NCBI RefSeq assembly: GCF_014217565.1 | Contig: NZ_CP043661.1 | Span: forward strand, 3,410,001 to 3,474,000 | Direction of reading: 5' to 3' | Origin: Kribbella qitaiheensis | GTDB lineage: Bacteria; Actinomycetota; Actinomycetes; Propionibacteriales; Kribbellaceae | DNA length: 64,000 bases | Shown: positions 8,825 to 17,151 of the stretch, piece by piece | How the letters are laid out: every line of letters begins with the position of its first letter | Position numbering within the stretch: position 1 is the first letter of the stretch | Notes under the pieces: generated by a model | Databases searched by the model: none | Told to the model about the DNA's origin: nothing | The model's input: the letters and a program-made list of their open reading frames with translations, nothing else | Program-made: the position numbers and the translations under genes

Positions 8825-8843
8825 GCCGGCTGATCCAGCCGGC
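8825..8843. terminator. Hairpin 3' of yajQ
   Basis: Perfect 8-bp arms GCCGGCTG / CAGCCGGC with an ATC loop lie between convergent yajQ and the GT39 gene. There is no T-run, so termination is inferred from position. A small direct repeat (ACCAAGC three times, about 8888-8911) follows. Confidence 0.4.
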
Positions 8844-8915
8844 CGGCGACGGTCGCTCAGCCGCGGGCCGCAGTGACCGATGTCACTGTCGCCACCAAGC
8901 ACCAAGCACCAAGCG

Positions 8916-10439
8916 TCAGCCGAGCCGGATGAGTTGGGGCCAGAGAGCTGACCAAGGTTCGCGGAGTTGGCAGATCCAGATTGGTTTGCCTTTTTCTCGG
9001 GTTGCTGTGGGGGCCTCGATGGTGCCGGCCCGGGTGAGGGTTTGGCAGGCTTGGTGGGTCCATTCGGGGACATCGCCAGGGCCGGTACGGCGGAAGCCGT
9101 CGACCACGATGGCAATGTCGGACGAGTCCGGGGGCGGGCCCCAGTAGCCGAAGCCGTTGTGGCCGCTGTACGCCTGGGGTAGGCCGCGGGCGGGGCCGTA
9201 GCGCTGCAGGGCGGCAGCCTGGCCGTAGCTGTAGGCGTAGACGACCGCGCGGGAGCGCTCGGCCGGTGACAGCTGGTTCGTCGCGCGGGCGACCGAGTCG
9301 GCCAGTTCGGGCCAGCCGCTCTGGCTGCGGGCCTGGTCGACGCCCAGCATCTTGCCGTACGCAATCGCCGTACGTTCTGGCAGCAGTGGTAGCCCGAGAG
9401 GCGCAGCGATCAGCAGGGACAACCCGAGTACGCCGTACAGGGTCAGGGCGCGGCGGCGGGAGCGCATCCAGCGGTCGGCGGCGATCCCTGCACCGGCGAA
9501 GACGGCCGGATAGGCGCTGGCCAGGTAGGTGGCCTTGCCGCCGGTTGCCATCAGTAGCGCGGTGAAGACGATGAAGGTCACTGCGAAGACGCGGTACTGC
9601 CTGGTGCGCCACAGCCAGACCCCGCCTACGACGCACAGGGGCAGCAGTAGCGGCCCGACCACGACCTGGTACGGCAGTAGGCCTAGCGAGCCGCCCTGGG
9701 CAGCCTGTGCTCGCAGTGCCGAGGCCATGGTCAGCTGGGGCCAGTCGTGATTCGCCTGCCACAGCAGGTACGGCGTCCAGAACGCCGCTGCCACCAGGCC
9801 CCCGACAAGGAACCAGCGGCTGTGCATGATCCGTCGAGGGCCGACCAGGACAAGCGCGATCAGTGCAGCAAACACCCACAGAGCCAGCGTCATCTTGTTG
9901 AGCAGGCCGACTCCCAGCACCAGTCCGATGACCAGCCAGAGCCGGTCGTTGCCGGTACGGATCAGTCGGCACAGCAGCCAGCTCAGCGCGGCCACGAAGG
10001 TCAGGTCGGTCGTGCTCGTCCCCAGCACGTGCCCGGTGATCAGCACCATCGTCGAGCACGAGAAAGCGCCTGCAGCTATCAGCTCAGCTCTACGAGCGCC
10101 ACCCAGCTCCCGGACCAGCAGAGCCACGAACAGCACGGTCAGGACGGTACAGACCGTCGCCGGGATCCGCAGGGCCCAGACCTCGCCGGGTGCGAGCGCA
10201 TCCCCGAGCCGGGCCAGCAGTGGCGTCAACGGCGGCTGGTCGGGGTACCCCCAGGCCGGGTGCTGGCCGGAGACCAGGAAGTACATCTCGTCGTGGTAGT
10301 ACCCGTAGCGGTTGCTGACCAGCGTCAGCACGGTCGCCAGCCCGCCGAGCAGGGCCAGCAACGGACGATTGCGGCTGGCCTCGCGACGCACCGGCGCGGA
10401 GAGCCCGACCTCTTCGGACGCGGTCAGCAGTGAGCTCAT
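8916..10439 (-). CDS. GT39-type membrane glycosyltransferase
   Basis: 507 aa with about ten hydrophobic segments. The acidic site in the first periplasmic loop is visible as GYYHDEMYFLVSGQHPAWGYPDQPPL (about 46-71), typical of ArnT/PMT-like enzymes that use polyprenyl-phosphate sugars. Helices fill about 85-370, and a soluble C-terminal domain (about 380-507) follows. The enzyme probably glycosylates a lipid or protein on the outer face of the membrane; donor and acceptor cannot be told. ATG at 10439. No sugar-pathway genes adjoin it. Confidence 0.83.
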   Translation of the reverse strand: MSSLLTASEEVGLSAPVRREASRNRPLLALLGGLATVLTLVSNRYGYYHDEMYFLVSGQHPAWGYPDQPPLTPLLARLGDALAPGEVWALRIPATVCTVLTVLFVALLVRELGGARRAELIAAGAFSCSTMVLITGHVLGTSTTDLTFVAALSWLLCRLIRTGNDRLWLVIGLVLGVGLLNKMTLALWVFAALIALVLVGPRRIMHSRWFLVGGLVAAAFWTPYLLWQANHDWPQLTMASALRAQAAQGGSLGLLPYQVVVGPLLLPLCVVGGVWLWRTRQYRVFAVTFIVFTALLMATGGKATYLASAYPAVFAGAGIAADRWMRSRRRALTLYGVLGLSLLIAAPLGLPLLPERTAIAYGKMLGVDQARSQSGWPELADSVARATNQLSPAERSRAVVYAYSYGQAAALQRYGPARGLPQAYSGHNGFGYWGPPPDSSDIAIVVDGFRRTGPGDVPEWTHQACQTLTRAGTIEAPTATREKGKPIWICQLREPWSALWPQLIRLG

Positions 10440-10555
10440 GCTTCCGAGCCTCGGACAGCGGTCTATACCTCGGGCATATCCGATCGCTCCGGTACGGCCA
10501 CGGTCGACAAGAAATCCGGTGGTCCTACCGCTGGTCCCGGACTAGCGTGAGCCGC

Positions 10556-11293
10556 ATGTACGAGCTGATCCCCGTGGCTGCGGCACCCGAGCTGGACGAC
10601 GAAGCCGAGCAGCGGTTCATAGAGGACTGGCCCGAATTCATCTTTCACGACGAGGGCGTGGCGCCGTACCGGGAGCGGCGGATCGAGTACTTCCGCGACT
10701 GGGAGTTCTACCTCGTCGATGCCGATGACCGGCGACTGATCGCGGGCTGCTGGGGTGTGCCGATCGCGTGGGACGGGACGGTCGAGGATCTCCCCGGCGG
10801 CTTCACGGACTCGTTGGCTCGCTCCGTCGAGTCGTACGAGGCGGGGGTGGAGCCAAACACCTTCGTGCTGATGGCAGCGGCCGTACGGAACGACGAGCAG
10901 GGCAAAGGCCACGCCGGACGGGTGATCACCGCGGTCAAGGAGCAGGCGCTCGCACGCGGCCTCAGCCACATGATCGCGCCAGTGCGGCCGACCTTGAAGT
11001 CGCAGTACCCGCTGATCGACATCGCCGAGTTCATGACCTGGACCCGCGACGACGGACTGCCGCTGGACCCGTGGCTGCGGACCCACGTCCGGCTCGGCGC
11101 CACCCTGCTCGCCCCTGCCACAGTGAGCCAGACGATGACCGGCTCAGTCGCCGACTGGGAGAAGTGGACCGGCCTGGCCCTTCCCGCTACCGGTACCTAC
11201 GTCATCCCCGACGGACTGACCACGCTCGCCATCGACCGCAGTACGGATGCCGGTCTCTACCAGGAGCCCAACATCTGGCTCCAGCACGCCTGA
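10556..11293 (+). CDS. GNAT-like N-acetyltransferase
   Basis: 245 aa from ATG at 10556. The in-frame extension upstream to 10430 has no ribosome site and overlaps the divergent glycosyltransferase start, so it is rejected. The acetyl-CoA region is AAVRNDEQGKGHAGRVITAV (about 107-126), with the Q/RxxGxA-type loop as QGKGHAG. C-terminal to the GNAT core is a conserved-looking tail (PDGLTTLAIDR, YQEPNIWLQH). The substrate is unknown. Confidence 0.72.
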   Translation: MYELIPVAAAPELDDEAEQRFIEDWPEFIFHDEGVAPYRERRIEYFRDWEFYLVDADDRRLIAGCWGVPIAWDGTVEDLPGGFTDSLARSVESYEAGVEPNTFVLMAAAVRNDEQGKGHAGRVITAVKEQALARGLSHMIAPVRPTLKSQYPLIDIAEFMTWTRDDGLPLDPWLRTHVRLGATLLAPATVSQTMTGSVADWEKWTGLALPATGTYVIPDGLTTLAIDRSTDAGLYQEPNIWLQHA

Positions 11294-11296
11294 CGC

Positions 11297-12238
11297 TCAA
11301 GCAAGAGCCTGTACTGCGAGTCCGTCGGGGCTTAGGACGCCTTGGAGGATGCGGAGGCAGTCCTCGCGGTCCGGGCCGTCGATGGCCTGGTCGGCCCATT
11401 GGGCGATGTCTTCCAGGGCTCGGGCGCAGCGGTAGTAGGTGAGTCGGGTGGCGTCCAGGTCGACGGCGCCGTAGCCGCTGAAGAAGGCGTCCTTCTGGGC
11501 CGTTGTGGCGGGTCCTAGAGAACCCATGCCCCCCAGGAAGAACAGCAGGTCTTGCTCGCGGGGTGCTAGTACTACGTCGTCCCAGTCAATGAGGTACAGC
11601 TGCCCAGCAGCGACCAGGACGTTGCCGAGGTGAGGGTCCGCGTGACAGAGGACCGGGATGCCGCCCAGGTCGCGGCGGGCCAGGTCCTCGGTCTGTTCGA
11701 CGATGGTGGCGATGGTGTCGCTGTGGGCCCGCCATACGGTCGCTAGCTCTTCCTCGATCGCGTCCTTAGGTGTAGCGAGCCGGGCCTGGATGGAGTGGGT
11801 CAGGGCGGGCATGCGGGCGTTGATCGGGTTGATGCGCGGCAGGACGGCCTGTAGCTCCGCAGGCGGCTCTGTGCGATGCACTTCAGCCAGCAGGGCGCCG
11901 TACGAGGTCCACTGCTCGACAGTGAGCCCGGTGCGGGCCGCACGCTCTCCTGCGATCCAGGGGACCACAGAGAGCCGCCCGCCCTCCCGTTCACTCCACA
12001 GGTCGCCGCCAAGAGTAGGGACCGGCGAGGGGACACCACGGATGCCTCTGCTTGCCAGGTACGCCGTTGCGCGCGGCCCGGCGTCAGTACCGCCGCCGGA
12101 CCACTTCACGGCGTACGAGAGCTCCCCTGTCGCTCGCCAGACCTCAGCAGCGACATCAGCGCCCTCGTGGACCTGCTCGAGCTCCCGTACGGCGAACCCG
12201 AAGTCCTCAGCCAGCCACAACCGCAGCTTGTCCGTCAC
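11297..12238 (-). CDS. Aminoglycoside phosphotransferase-fold kinase (APH family)
   Basis: 313 aa with a GTG start at 12238. The catalytic loop CHADPHLGNVL (about 198-208, Asp201 and Asn206) and the metal-binding IDWDDV (217-222) are intact, as is a lysine in the N-lobe (AVKWSG). This fold phosphorylates small molecules such as sugars, homoserine, choline or aminoglycosides; nothing nearby points to resistance. It is convergent with the GNAT gene, whose stop is 3 bp away. An active kinase is likely; the substrate is unknown. Confidence 0.82.
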   Translation of the reverse strand: MTDKLRLWLAEDFGFAVRELEQVHEGADVAAEVWRATGELSYAVKWSGGGTDAGPRATAYLASRGIRGVPSPVPTLGGDLWSEREGGRLSVVPWIAGERAARTGLTVEQWTSYGALLAEVHRTEPPAELQAVLPRINPINARMPALTHSIQARLATPKDAIEEELATVWRAHSDTIATIVEQTEDLARRDLGGIPVLCHADPHLGNVLVAAGQLYLIDWDDVVLAPREQDLLFFLGGMGSLGPATTAQKDAFFSGYGAVDLDATRLTYYRCARALEDIAQWADQAIDGPDREDCLRILQGVLSPDGLAVQALA

Positions 12239-12278
12239 CGGCCCAACAATGCCCTACAGACAACAGGCCGCAGCCCAA

Positions 12279-13046
12279 TTACCCGGCGCGGACGCTTCGG
12301 GGCGAGCCGCCCAGTTCACGGTGACAGGACTTGTTGAAGGCGTGCAGGTCGGGGATGCCCACGGAGGCGGCTACGGCCGGGATCGAGAGAGTGGACGAGA
12401 CCAGCAGGTGGCGGGCGCGGGCCATCCGGCGTTGGCGGATGTAGGCGACGACCGTAGTACCGGTCTCTGAGCCGAAGAGGCGGGTCAGGTGGTTGTGGGA
12501 GATGCCGGCCGCTCGGGCGAGCGCGGGCACAGTAAGCGGCCGGGCCAGGTTCGCTTCGATGTAGGCGATGGCTGCCGCGACGGACGGGTGGCCCGCGGTA
12601 CCGCCGCCTTCGCCGAGTGCAGCGCTGAGTTGGGCGACCCGCCAGAGCGCGGTCCACACCTCGGCGGCGACTCGCGCCGAGCCGGATGGTGTCGCCTCGA
12701 TCGCCTGGCGGAGCAGGTCGGAGATGACGGGCGCCGCAGTACCGGAGTCTTGCACCACCGGCACGTACGACGGCTCGCCGACCAGCCGCGGCCGGAAGTG
12801 CGCGTAGAGGTGCTCCGACCGGCCGCGATAGGCGAACTCCACCTGCACGCCGGCCGGCACCAGACTGACCGACCCGGGCGAGACCCCGTACGTCGTACCG
12901 CCGACCGTCAGATCCGCGGAGTACCCGAAGAGGTGGAACTGCCAGAGATCGGGCAGCCGGAAGACATCCCGTCGGCCGCGGACGCCGTGGACACCGACGC
13001 CGGCATTCACCACCTCGGGCGGCTCGGCCAGGTGAAGAAGCACCAT
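12279..13046 (-). CDS. AraC-family transcriptional regulator
   Basis: 255 aa. An N-terminal cupin-like sensor (about 25-100, with LVPAGVQVEF) precedes the double helix-turn-helix domain at about 155-255: LTVPALARAAGISHNHLTRLF as the first HTH and IPAVAASVGIPDLHAFNKS as the second. It is divergent from the PhyH dioxygenase gene, 111 bp away, which is the likely target. An inverted repeat, GTGGTTGG / CCAACCAC, lies between them at 13092-13127. AraC proteins of this layout usually activate catabolic genes in response to a sugar or related ligand. Confidence 0.87.
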   Translation of the reverse strand: MVLLHLAEPPEVVNAGVGVHGVRGRRDVFRLPDLWQFHLFGYSADLTVGGTTYGVSPGSVSLVPAGVQVEFAYRGRSEHLYAHFRPRLVGEPSYVPVVQDSGTAAPVISDLLRQAIEATPSGSARVAAEVWTALWRVAQLSAALGEGGGTAGHPSVAAAIAYIEANLARPLTVPALARAAGISHNHLTRLFGSETGTTVVAYIRQRRMARARHLLVSSTLSIPAVAASVGIPDLHAFNKSCHRELGGSPRSVRAG

Positions 13047-13091
13047 GGTGAGAAATTACCACCAGTGGTGATCTCAACCCACGCGAGACAA

Positions 13092-13127
13092 GTGGTTGGA
13101 AACCTAGCCTGGTCGAGTACCAACCAC
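13092..13127. promoter_or_regulatory. Inverted repeat in AraC / PhyH divergent region
   Basis: GTGGTTGG at 13092-13099 and CCAACCAC at 13120-13127 are perfect 8-bp arms. They lie in the 111-bp region between the AraC-type regulator and the dioxygenase gene, about 30 bp before the dioxygenase ATG. Regulator binding is inferred from position only. Confidence 0.35.
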
Positions 13128-13157
13128 CACGGACCACTCGCCCCGACAGGGAGAGAC

Positions 13158-14022
13158 ATGCCCCATCCACATCGCAAGAACCTGCTGACCTCGGTCCAGC
13201 TGGCGCATTTCGTCGCCACCGGCGCGTTCCGGATGGACGCCGTCGTCCCCGACGAGATGAACCGCGAGGCGCTCGACGTCCTCAAGGCCGGCATCCCCGG
13301 CGTCCCGTACGGCACCCCGCTCTCGGAGGCCTTCGAAAGCAGCGAGTTCGTCCAGAAGCTGGTGCAGCTGCCGGAGATCGCCGGCGCCATCCACAGCCTG
13401 GTCGGCCCCGAGCCGACCGTCGACCACCACGCGGTCCACATCCGGGAGGCGCACGAGGGTGAGGCGCAGAACCTGCACGGCGACGCGATCATCGACGTAC
13501 GGCCGGACGCGTTCGACGTACAGCTCATGTACTACCCGCAGGAGGTGACGCTCGAGATGGGCGGCACCCTGAGCGTGCCCGGCAGCCACCTGCGCCGGAC
13601 CAACGAGTCCGACACCGGCCGGTACCAGAACCTGCTCGGCCAGACCCGGCTCACCTGCCCGCCCGGAACGATCGTCCTGCTGCACCACGGCATCTGGCAC
13701 GGCGGCCGCAAGAACGACAGCGACATCGACCGCTACATGTTCAAGATCCGCTTCAACCCGACCGTCCGCCAGGTCCGGCTCTGGAACACCGACGACCTGT
13801 ACGACGAGCAGGTGGCGGCCGAGCTCGGCCAGTACTTCCCCTGGTACGAGAACGCCACCGGGCCGGCTGGAGATCTACAACCGGGTCAAGCTCTGGCAGG
13901 CCCTCACCGGCGACGACACGTTCGACCCGGACTACTGGGTCACCCGGGTGTCGAACCGCCCGCAGCGGGTCGTCGCGCAGCGCAGCCTCAACCCGCACGC
14001 CGCGAAGAAGGAGATGGCATGA
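13158..14022 (+). CDS. Phytanoyl-CoA dioxygenase (PhyH) family protein (frameshifted)
   Basis: Fe(II)/2-oxoglutarate dioxygenase of the PhyH family; ATG at 13158. The HxD iron ligands appear in QNLHGDA (His107, Asp109). The distal His and the 2-OG-binding Arg are in HHGIWHGGRK (about 176-185). The frame breaks at the GGG run 13860-13862. Removing one G lets coding continue as RLEIYNRVKLWQALTGDD and DPDYWVTRVSNRPQ to a TGA at 14020-14022, giving about 287 aa. That stop overlaps the ATG of the next gene by 4 bp, supporting the corrected frame. The catalytic core lies before the break. The AraC regulator upstream is the probable controller. Confidence 0.8.
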
Positions 14023-14315
14023 CAACTGTTCAGCAGACCCTTCACCAGCAAGTACAGCGCCAGCAGGTGCTGGTGCTGTACCTGGCCTCTTCGGCGCTGG
14101 ACTCGCGCGTGGTCGGCTGGTCGACGTACGACGGGACCGGGGCGACGTCACCGACGACGGGTGACAGTGACGAGCCGCCGTACGCGAACGGTCTTGACGC
14201 GTTGAAGGACGGCTGGCGGCTCTTCCAGGCGGCGCAACTGCTGCCGCCGCAGCCGGGGCACGAGTACGACGTGTCGTTCCTCAAGCACGAGTTCTTCTTC
14301 GAAAAACTCGTCTGA
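14019..14315 (+). CDS. Conserved 98-aa protein linked to PhyH dioxygenase
   Basis: 98 aa. The start is fixed by a 4-bp overlap (ATGA) with the corrected stop of the PhyH gene. A short hydrophobic strand (VLVLYLASSALDSRVVGWS, about 15-33) is followed by a polar middle and a strongly patterned C-terminus (GLDALKDGWRLFQAAQLLPP, HEYDVSFLKHEFFFEKLV). It has no signal peptide and no known catalytic motif. Translational coupling suggests an accessory or small-subunit role with the dioxygenase; the function is unknown. A strong terminator follows at 14335. Confidence 0.72.
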   Translation: MTTVQQTLHQQVQRQQVLVLYLASSALDSRVVGWSTYDGTGATSPTTGDSDEPPYANGLDALKDGWRLFQAAQLLPPQPGHEYDVSFLKHEFFFEKLV

Positions 14316-14334
14316 GCATCACCAGAAGCAGGAA

Positions 14335-14369
14335 CCCCGGCCGGGCCCTCGGCCGGGGCTCCTTTTTTT
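14335..14369 (+). terminator. Rho-independent terminator of the PhyH operon
   Basis: The 9-bp stem CCCCGGCCG / CGGCCGGGG has a 6-nt loop and is followed, after CTCC, by seven T residues at 14363-14369. It lies 20 bp after the stop of the 98-aa gene and just before the convergent lactonase-like gene. This is the clearest classical terminator in the window. Confidence 0.9.
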
Positions 14370-14384
14370 GGACCTGTTTTGGAT

Positions 14385-15404
14385 TCAGACAGGCAGCACG
14401 CAGCCGGGCTGGGGCCAGCTCAGCGGCGTCCCCGTTGCGGTGAGGGCGCCGCTGCTCTGGTCGACGGCGAAGACCGCGATCGAGTCGGATCGCTCGTTCG
14501 CCGCGTACAGCTGGGTCCCATCCTTGCTGAAGGCAAGGTGCCGCGGCCAGGTCCCACCGGATCCGATCGTCTGGATCAGCTCCGCGTCGACTCCCTCGGC
14601 ACCGGTCTCGAACACCGCGATGGTGTCGTCACCGCGGTTCGAGCCGTAGACGAACCGGCCGTCGGCCGACACCAGCACCTCGGCCGGGAAACTCTCGCCC
14701 TCGGCATCGTCCGGCCGCGTCGACAGGGTCTGTACGACGGTCAGCTTGCCGTCGGCGTAGGCGCAAACGGTGAGCGTCGAGTCCAGCTCGTTGATCACGT
14801 ACGCCGCTCCGCCGCCCGGGTGGAACACGATGTGCCGAGGTCCGGCACCTGCGTGGATCGCGAGCCGGTCGACGTCTTCCAGCCGGCCTTCTTTTGTGAG
14901 CTTGGAGATGTAGACCGAGTCGGAGCCGAGGTCGACGTTGAACGCGTACGCACCGGCCGGGTCGAAGGTGATCTGGTGGGCGTGCGGGCCTTCCTGGCGC
15001 TCCTCGTTGGGGCCGGTGCCTTCGCGCTGCAGGATCTGGGTCGCGTCGCCGAGTGAACCGTCGGCCGCGATCGGGTGGATCGCGACCGAACCGGAGCTGT
15101 AGTTCGCCGACAGCAGGAAGCTTCCGGTCGGGTCGATCGCCAGGTGGCAGGGGTGAGCGCCCTCGGTCGACTGATCGTTGAGGAACTCCAGCGAACCGTC
15201 CTCCTGGATCGCGAACGCGCTGACCCGGCCGGCCTCCAGCTCGTTCGTCGCGTAGAGGAACCGCCCGTCGCCCGACCGGGTCAGGAACGACGGGTCGTCC
15301 GTCGCCACGGCGAGCGTCATCGCATCGAGCGAGCCGACGCCGATGCCCTTCCCGCCGCCCGCCCGATTGGTGTAACTACCGACGTAGATCCGCTCCGAAG
15401 TCAT
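14385..15404 (-). CDS. Lactonase family seven-bladed propeller protein
   Basis: 339 aa from ATG at 15404. Six to seven repeated blade motifs are visible (RIYVGSYTNRAGGGKGIGV, HLAIDPTGSFLLSANYSSGS, HQITFDPAGAYAFNVDLGSD, HIVFHPGGGAAYVINEL, VSADGRFVYGSNRGDDTIAVF, HLAFSKDGTQLYAANERSDS). This is the 6-phosphogluconolactonase/YbhE-like fold, with conserved His and Glu/Asp at blade tips. The length and absence of a signal peptide fit a cytoplasmic enzyme. Some family members act on other lactones, and no pentose-phosphate genes adjoin it. Confidence 0.87.
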   Translation of the reverse strand: MTSERIYVGSYTNRAGGGKGIGVGSLDAMTLAVATDDPSFLTRSGDGRFLYATNELEAGRVSAFAIQEDGSLEFLNDQSTEGAHPCHLAIDPTGSFLLSANYSSGSVAIHPIAADGSLGDATQILQREGTGPNEERQEGPHAHQITFDPAGAYAFNVDLGSDSVYISKLTKEGRLEDVDRLAIHAGAGPRHIVFHPGGGAAYVINELDSTLTVCAYADGKLTVVQTLSTRPDDAEGESFPAEVLVSADGRFVYGSNRGDDTIAVFETGAEGVDAELIQTIGSGGTWPRHLAFSKDGTQLYAANERSDSIAVFAVDQSSGALTATGTPLSWPQPGCVLPV

Positions 15405-15512
15405 GCCCCCACCCTGCCAGGTCTTCGAACCCCAGGCACTCCCCGATCCAGCATTCAAGCCGTCGTGGTTATTGGTGGGTGAGTCTTTGCCGTTCGCCCC
15501 TACTCTCGGTCC

Positions 15513-16352
15513 ATGGATACGACCGCCTTCCTTCGCCGGCTCGGACTCCGTGGGCATGACGGGCCGAGCCTCGAAGCGCTCACCACTCTGCATGCCGCGT
15601 TCTCGGACTCGGTGCCGTACGAGACGGTCCAGTACCAGTTCGGCCAGGGCGGTCCGCTGGATCCCGAGGCGGCCGCGGCGCGGATCATCTCGCGCGAAGC
15701 CGGTGGGTACTGCTTCCAGCTGAACGGCTCCTTCGGCGCTCTGCTCACCGCCCTTGGCTACCAGGTGACCATGCATCGAGGCGGTGCCGAGACCGCGACC
15801 CGTCCTGCGAAGGTGGACGCCAGCCACCTGGTCCTCACCGTCGACGGTCTGCCGGACGCACCCGGGACCTGGCTGGTCGACGTCGGGCTCGGCGAAGGAC
15901 TGATCGCACCACTGCCGCTCGGTGTGGGGCGGTTCGAGCAGGAGCCCTTCAAGCTCCGTCTGCGACCGTCCGAGATCGTCGACGGCTGGCGGCTCGACCA
16001 CGACCCGCGCAGCAGCCTGGTCGGCATGGATTTCGAGGCCGCTCCCGCCACGATGCAGGCGTTCGAGGCGCAGCACGCCTACCTGTCCGCCTCACCGGAC
16101 TCCCCCTTCGTCCGGCTCCTATCAGCCTTCCGCCGCAAGCCCCGCAGTACAGCGATCCTCCGCGGCCTCACCCTCACCGAACTCTCCGCCACCGACCTCA
16201 GCACCACGATCCTGGAATCCAAGCCCGACTTCTACACCGCCCTCAACGACATCTTCGGCCTCCCCATGACCCACCTCACCCCCGCCCAACGCACCCACCT
16301 CTGGCACCGCGCGACCAACCAGCACGAGGACTTCCTGGCCCGCTCGCAGTAG
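15513..16352 (+). CDS. Arylamine N-acetyltransferase
   Basis: 279 aa, family length. The Cys-His-Asp triad is in place: REAGGYCFQLN (Cys67), DASHLVL (His105) and LVDVGLGEG (Asp123). NAT enzymes transfer acetyl groups from acetyl-CoA to arylamines and hydrazines; in actinomycetes some members act in amide-bond formation or xenobiotic handling. ATG at 15513. The C-terminal half becomes C-rich at the third codon position, as elsewhere in this genome. The hexapeptide-protein gene follows by 13 bp and may be co-transcribed. Confidence 0.9.
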   Translation: MDTTAFLRRLGLRGHDGPSLEALTTLHAAFSDSVPYETVQYQFGQGGPLDPEAAAARIISREAGGYCFQLNGSFGALLTALGYQVTMHRGGAETATRPAKVDASHLVLTVDGLPDAPGTWLVDVGLGEGLIAPLPLGVGRFEQEPFKLRLRPSEIVDGWRLDHDPRSSLVGMDFEAAPATMQAFEAQHAYLSASPDSPFVRLLSAFRRKPRSTAILRGLTLTELSATDLSTTILESKPDFYTALNDIFGLPMTHLTPAQRTHLWHRATNQHEDFLARSQ

Positions 16353-16365
16353 GTACTGTCGCTGG

Positions 16366-16992
16366 ATGATCTTCGATGACCAGCGATCCGCCCGCGGCCT
16401 GCGAACCGTCTCCGACCTGCTGGAACTGGCCGAGGCAGGCACGATCATCCTCGACCCGTACTCCGTGCTGCTCGGCACGCGAGTCGTTCTGGGCACCGGA
16501 AACGTGCTCTACCCGGGTGTCGTCATCGAGTGCGGCCCAGATAGCTCCTGCTCAGTCGGCTCAAGTAACACCTTCCTACCGGGCACCTTCCTCGCCGCGA
16601 CCAACGGCGGCTCGATCGTCATCGGCGACAACAACCGGATCGGCGAAGGCGGGGCCCGGATCATGGCGGACAGCGGACGGGTGACGCTCGGCGACAGAAT
16701 CCGAATCAGCAGCGGCCCGGTCATCGTCGCCCCGGCGGACCTCGGCACCGGCTGCCAGGTCCTCGGCCAGATCACGGCCCAGGGCGTCCGCCTCGGTGCA
16801 GGCGAGGACTTCAACTACCCCGACCCGGACGGCCGCGGCGCAGTACTGAAGGGCTTCGGCAAGGCCCGTGGTCTGACGCTCGGGGCGGGAGAGGTCGTCA
16901 ACGGCGCCGGGGACTTCGCCGACGCCCCGGTTGAGCGGCAGCGTGGCTATCACCCGAACAGCCCAACCCTCCGGCCCGCGCCCAGGAGCTGA
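16366..16992 (+). CDS. Left-handed beta-helix (hexapeptide repeat) protein
   Basis: 208 aa dominated by hexapeptide repeats from about 30 to 150 (ILDPYSVLLGTRVVLGTG, VLYPGVVIECG, SIVIGDNNRIGEGGARI, VTLGDRIRISSGPVIV). This is the left-handed beta-helix found in acyltransferases, carbonic-anhydrase-like proteins and some scaffold proteins. There is no obvious catalytic His loop, so it may be a non-catalytic or atypical member. It begins 13 bp after the arylamine N-acetyltransferase gene. Confidence 0.7.
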   Translation: MIFDDQRSARGLRTVSDLLELAEAGTIILDPYSVLLGTRVVLGTGNVLYPGVVIECGPDSSCSVGSSNTFLPGTFLAATNGGSIVIGDNNRIGEGGARIMADSGRVTLGDRIRISSGPVIVAPADLGTGCQVLGQITAQGVRLGAGEDFNYPDPDGRGAVLKGFGKARGLTLGAGEVVNGAGDFADAPVERQRGYHPNSPTLRPAPRS

Positions 16993-17151
16993 TGAAAGGG
17001 GATACGGCCGGGCGGAGGCCGGCGGAGACCGCCGAAGCGGAGGCCGGGCGGAGCGCACCCTGGCGGAGGTGCGAGGCGGGGCGTAGCCGCCAGCGGTGGG
17101 CGGGAGGACGAGTCAGGACGACGCCGCGGAGCCGCAGTCACATCATCACTG

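Noticed and set aside
10430-10555. 42-codon N-terminal extension of the GNAT-like gene
   Set aside because: It overlaps the divergent glycosyltransferase start, lacks a ribosome site and has no resemblance to GNAT sequence; ATG at 10556 is preferred.
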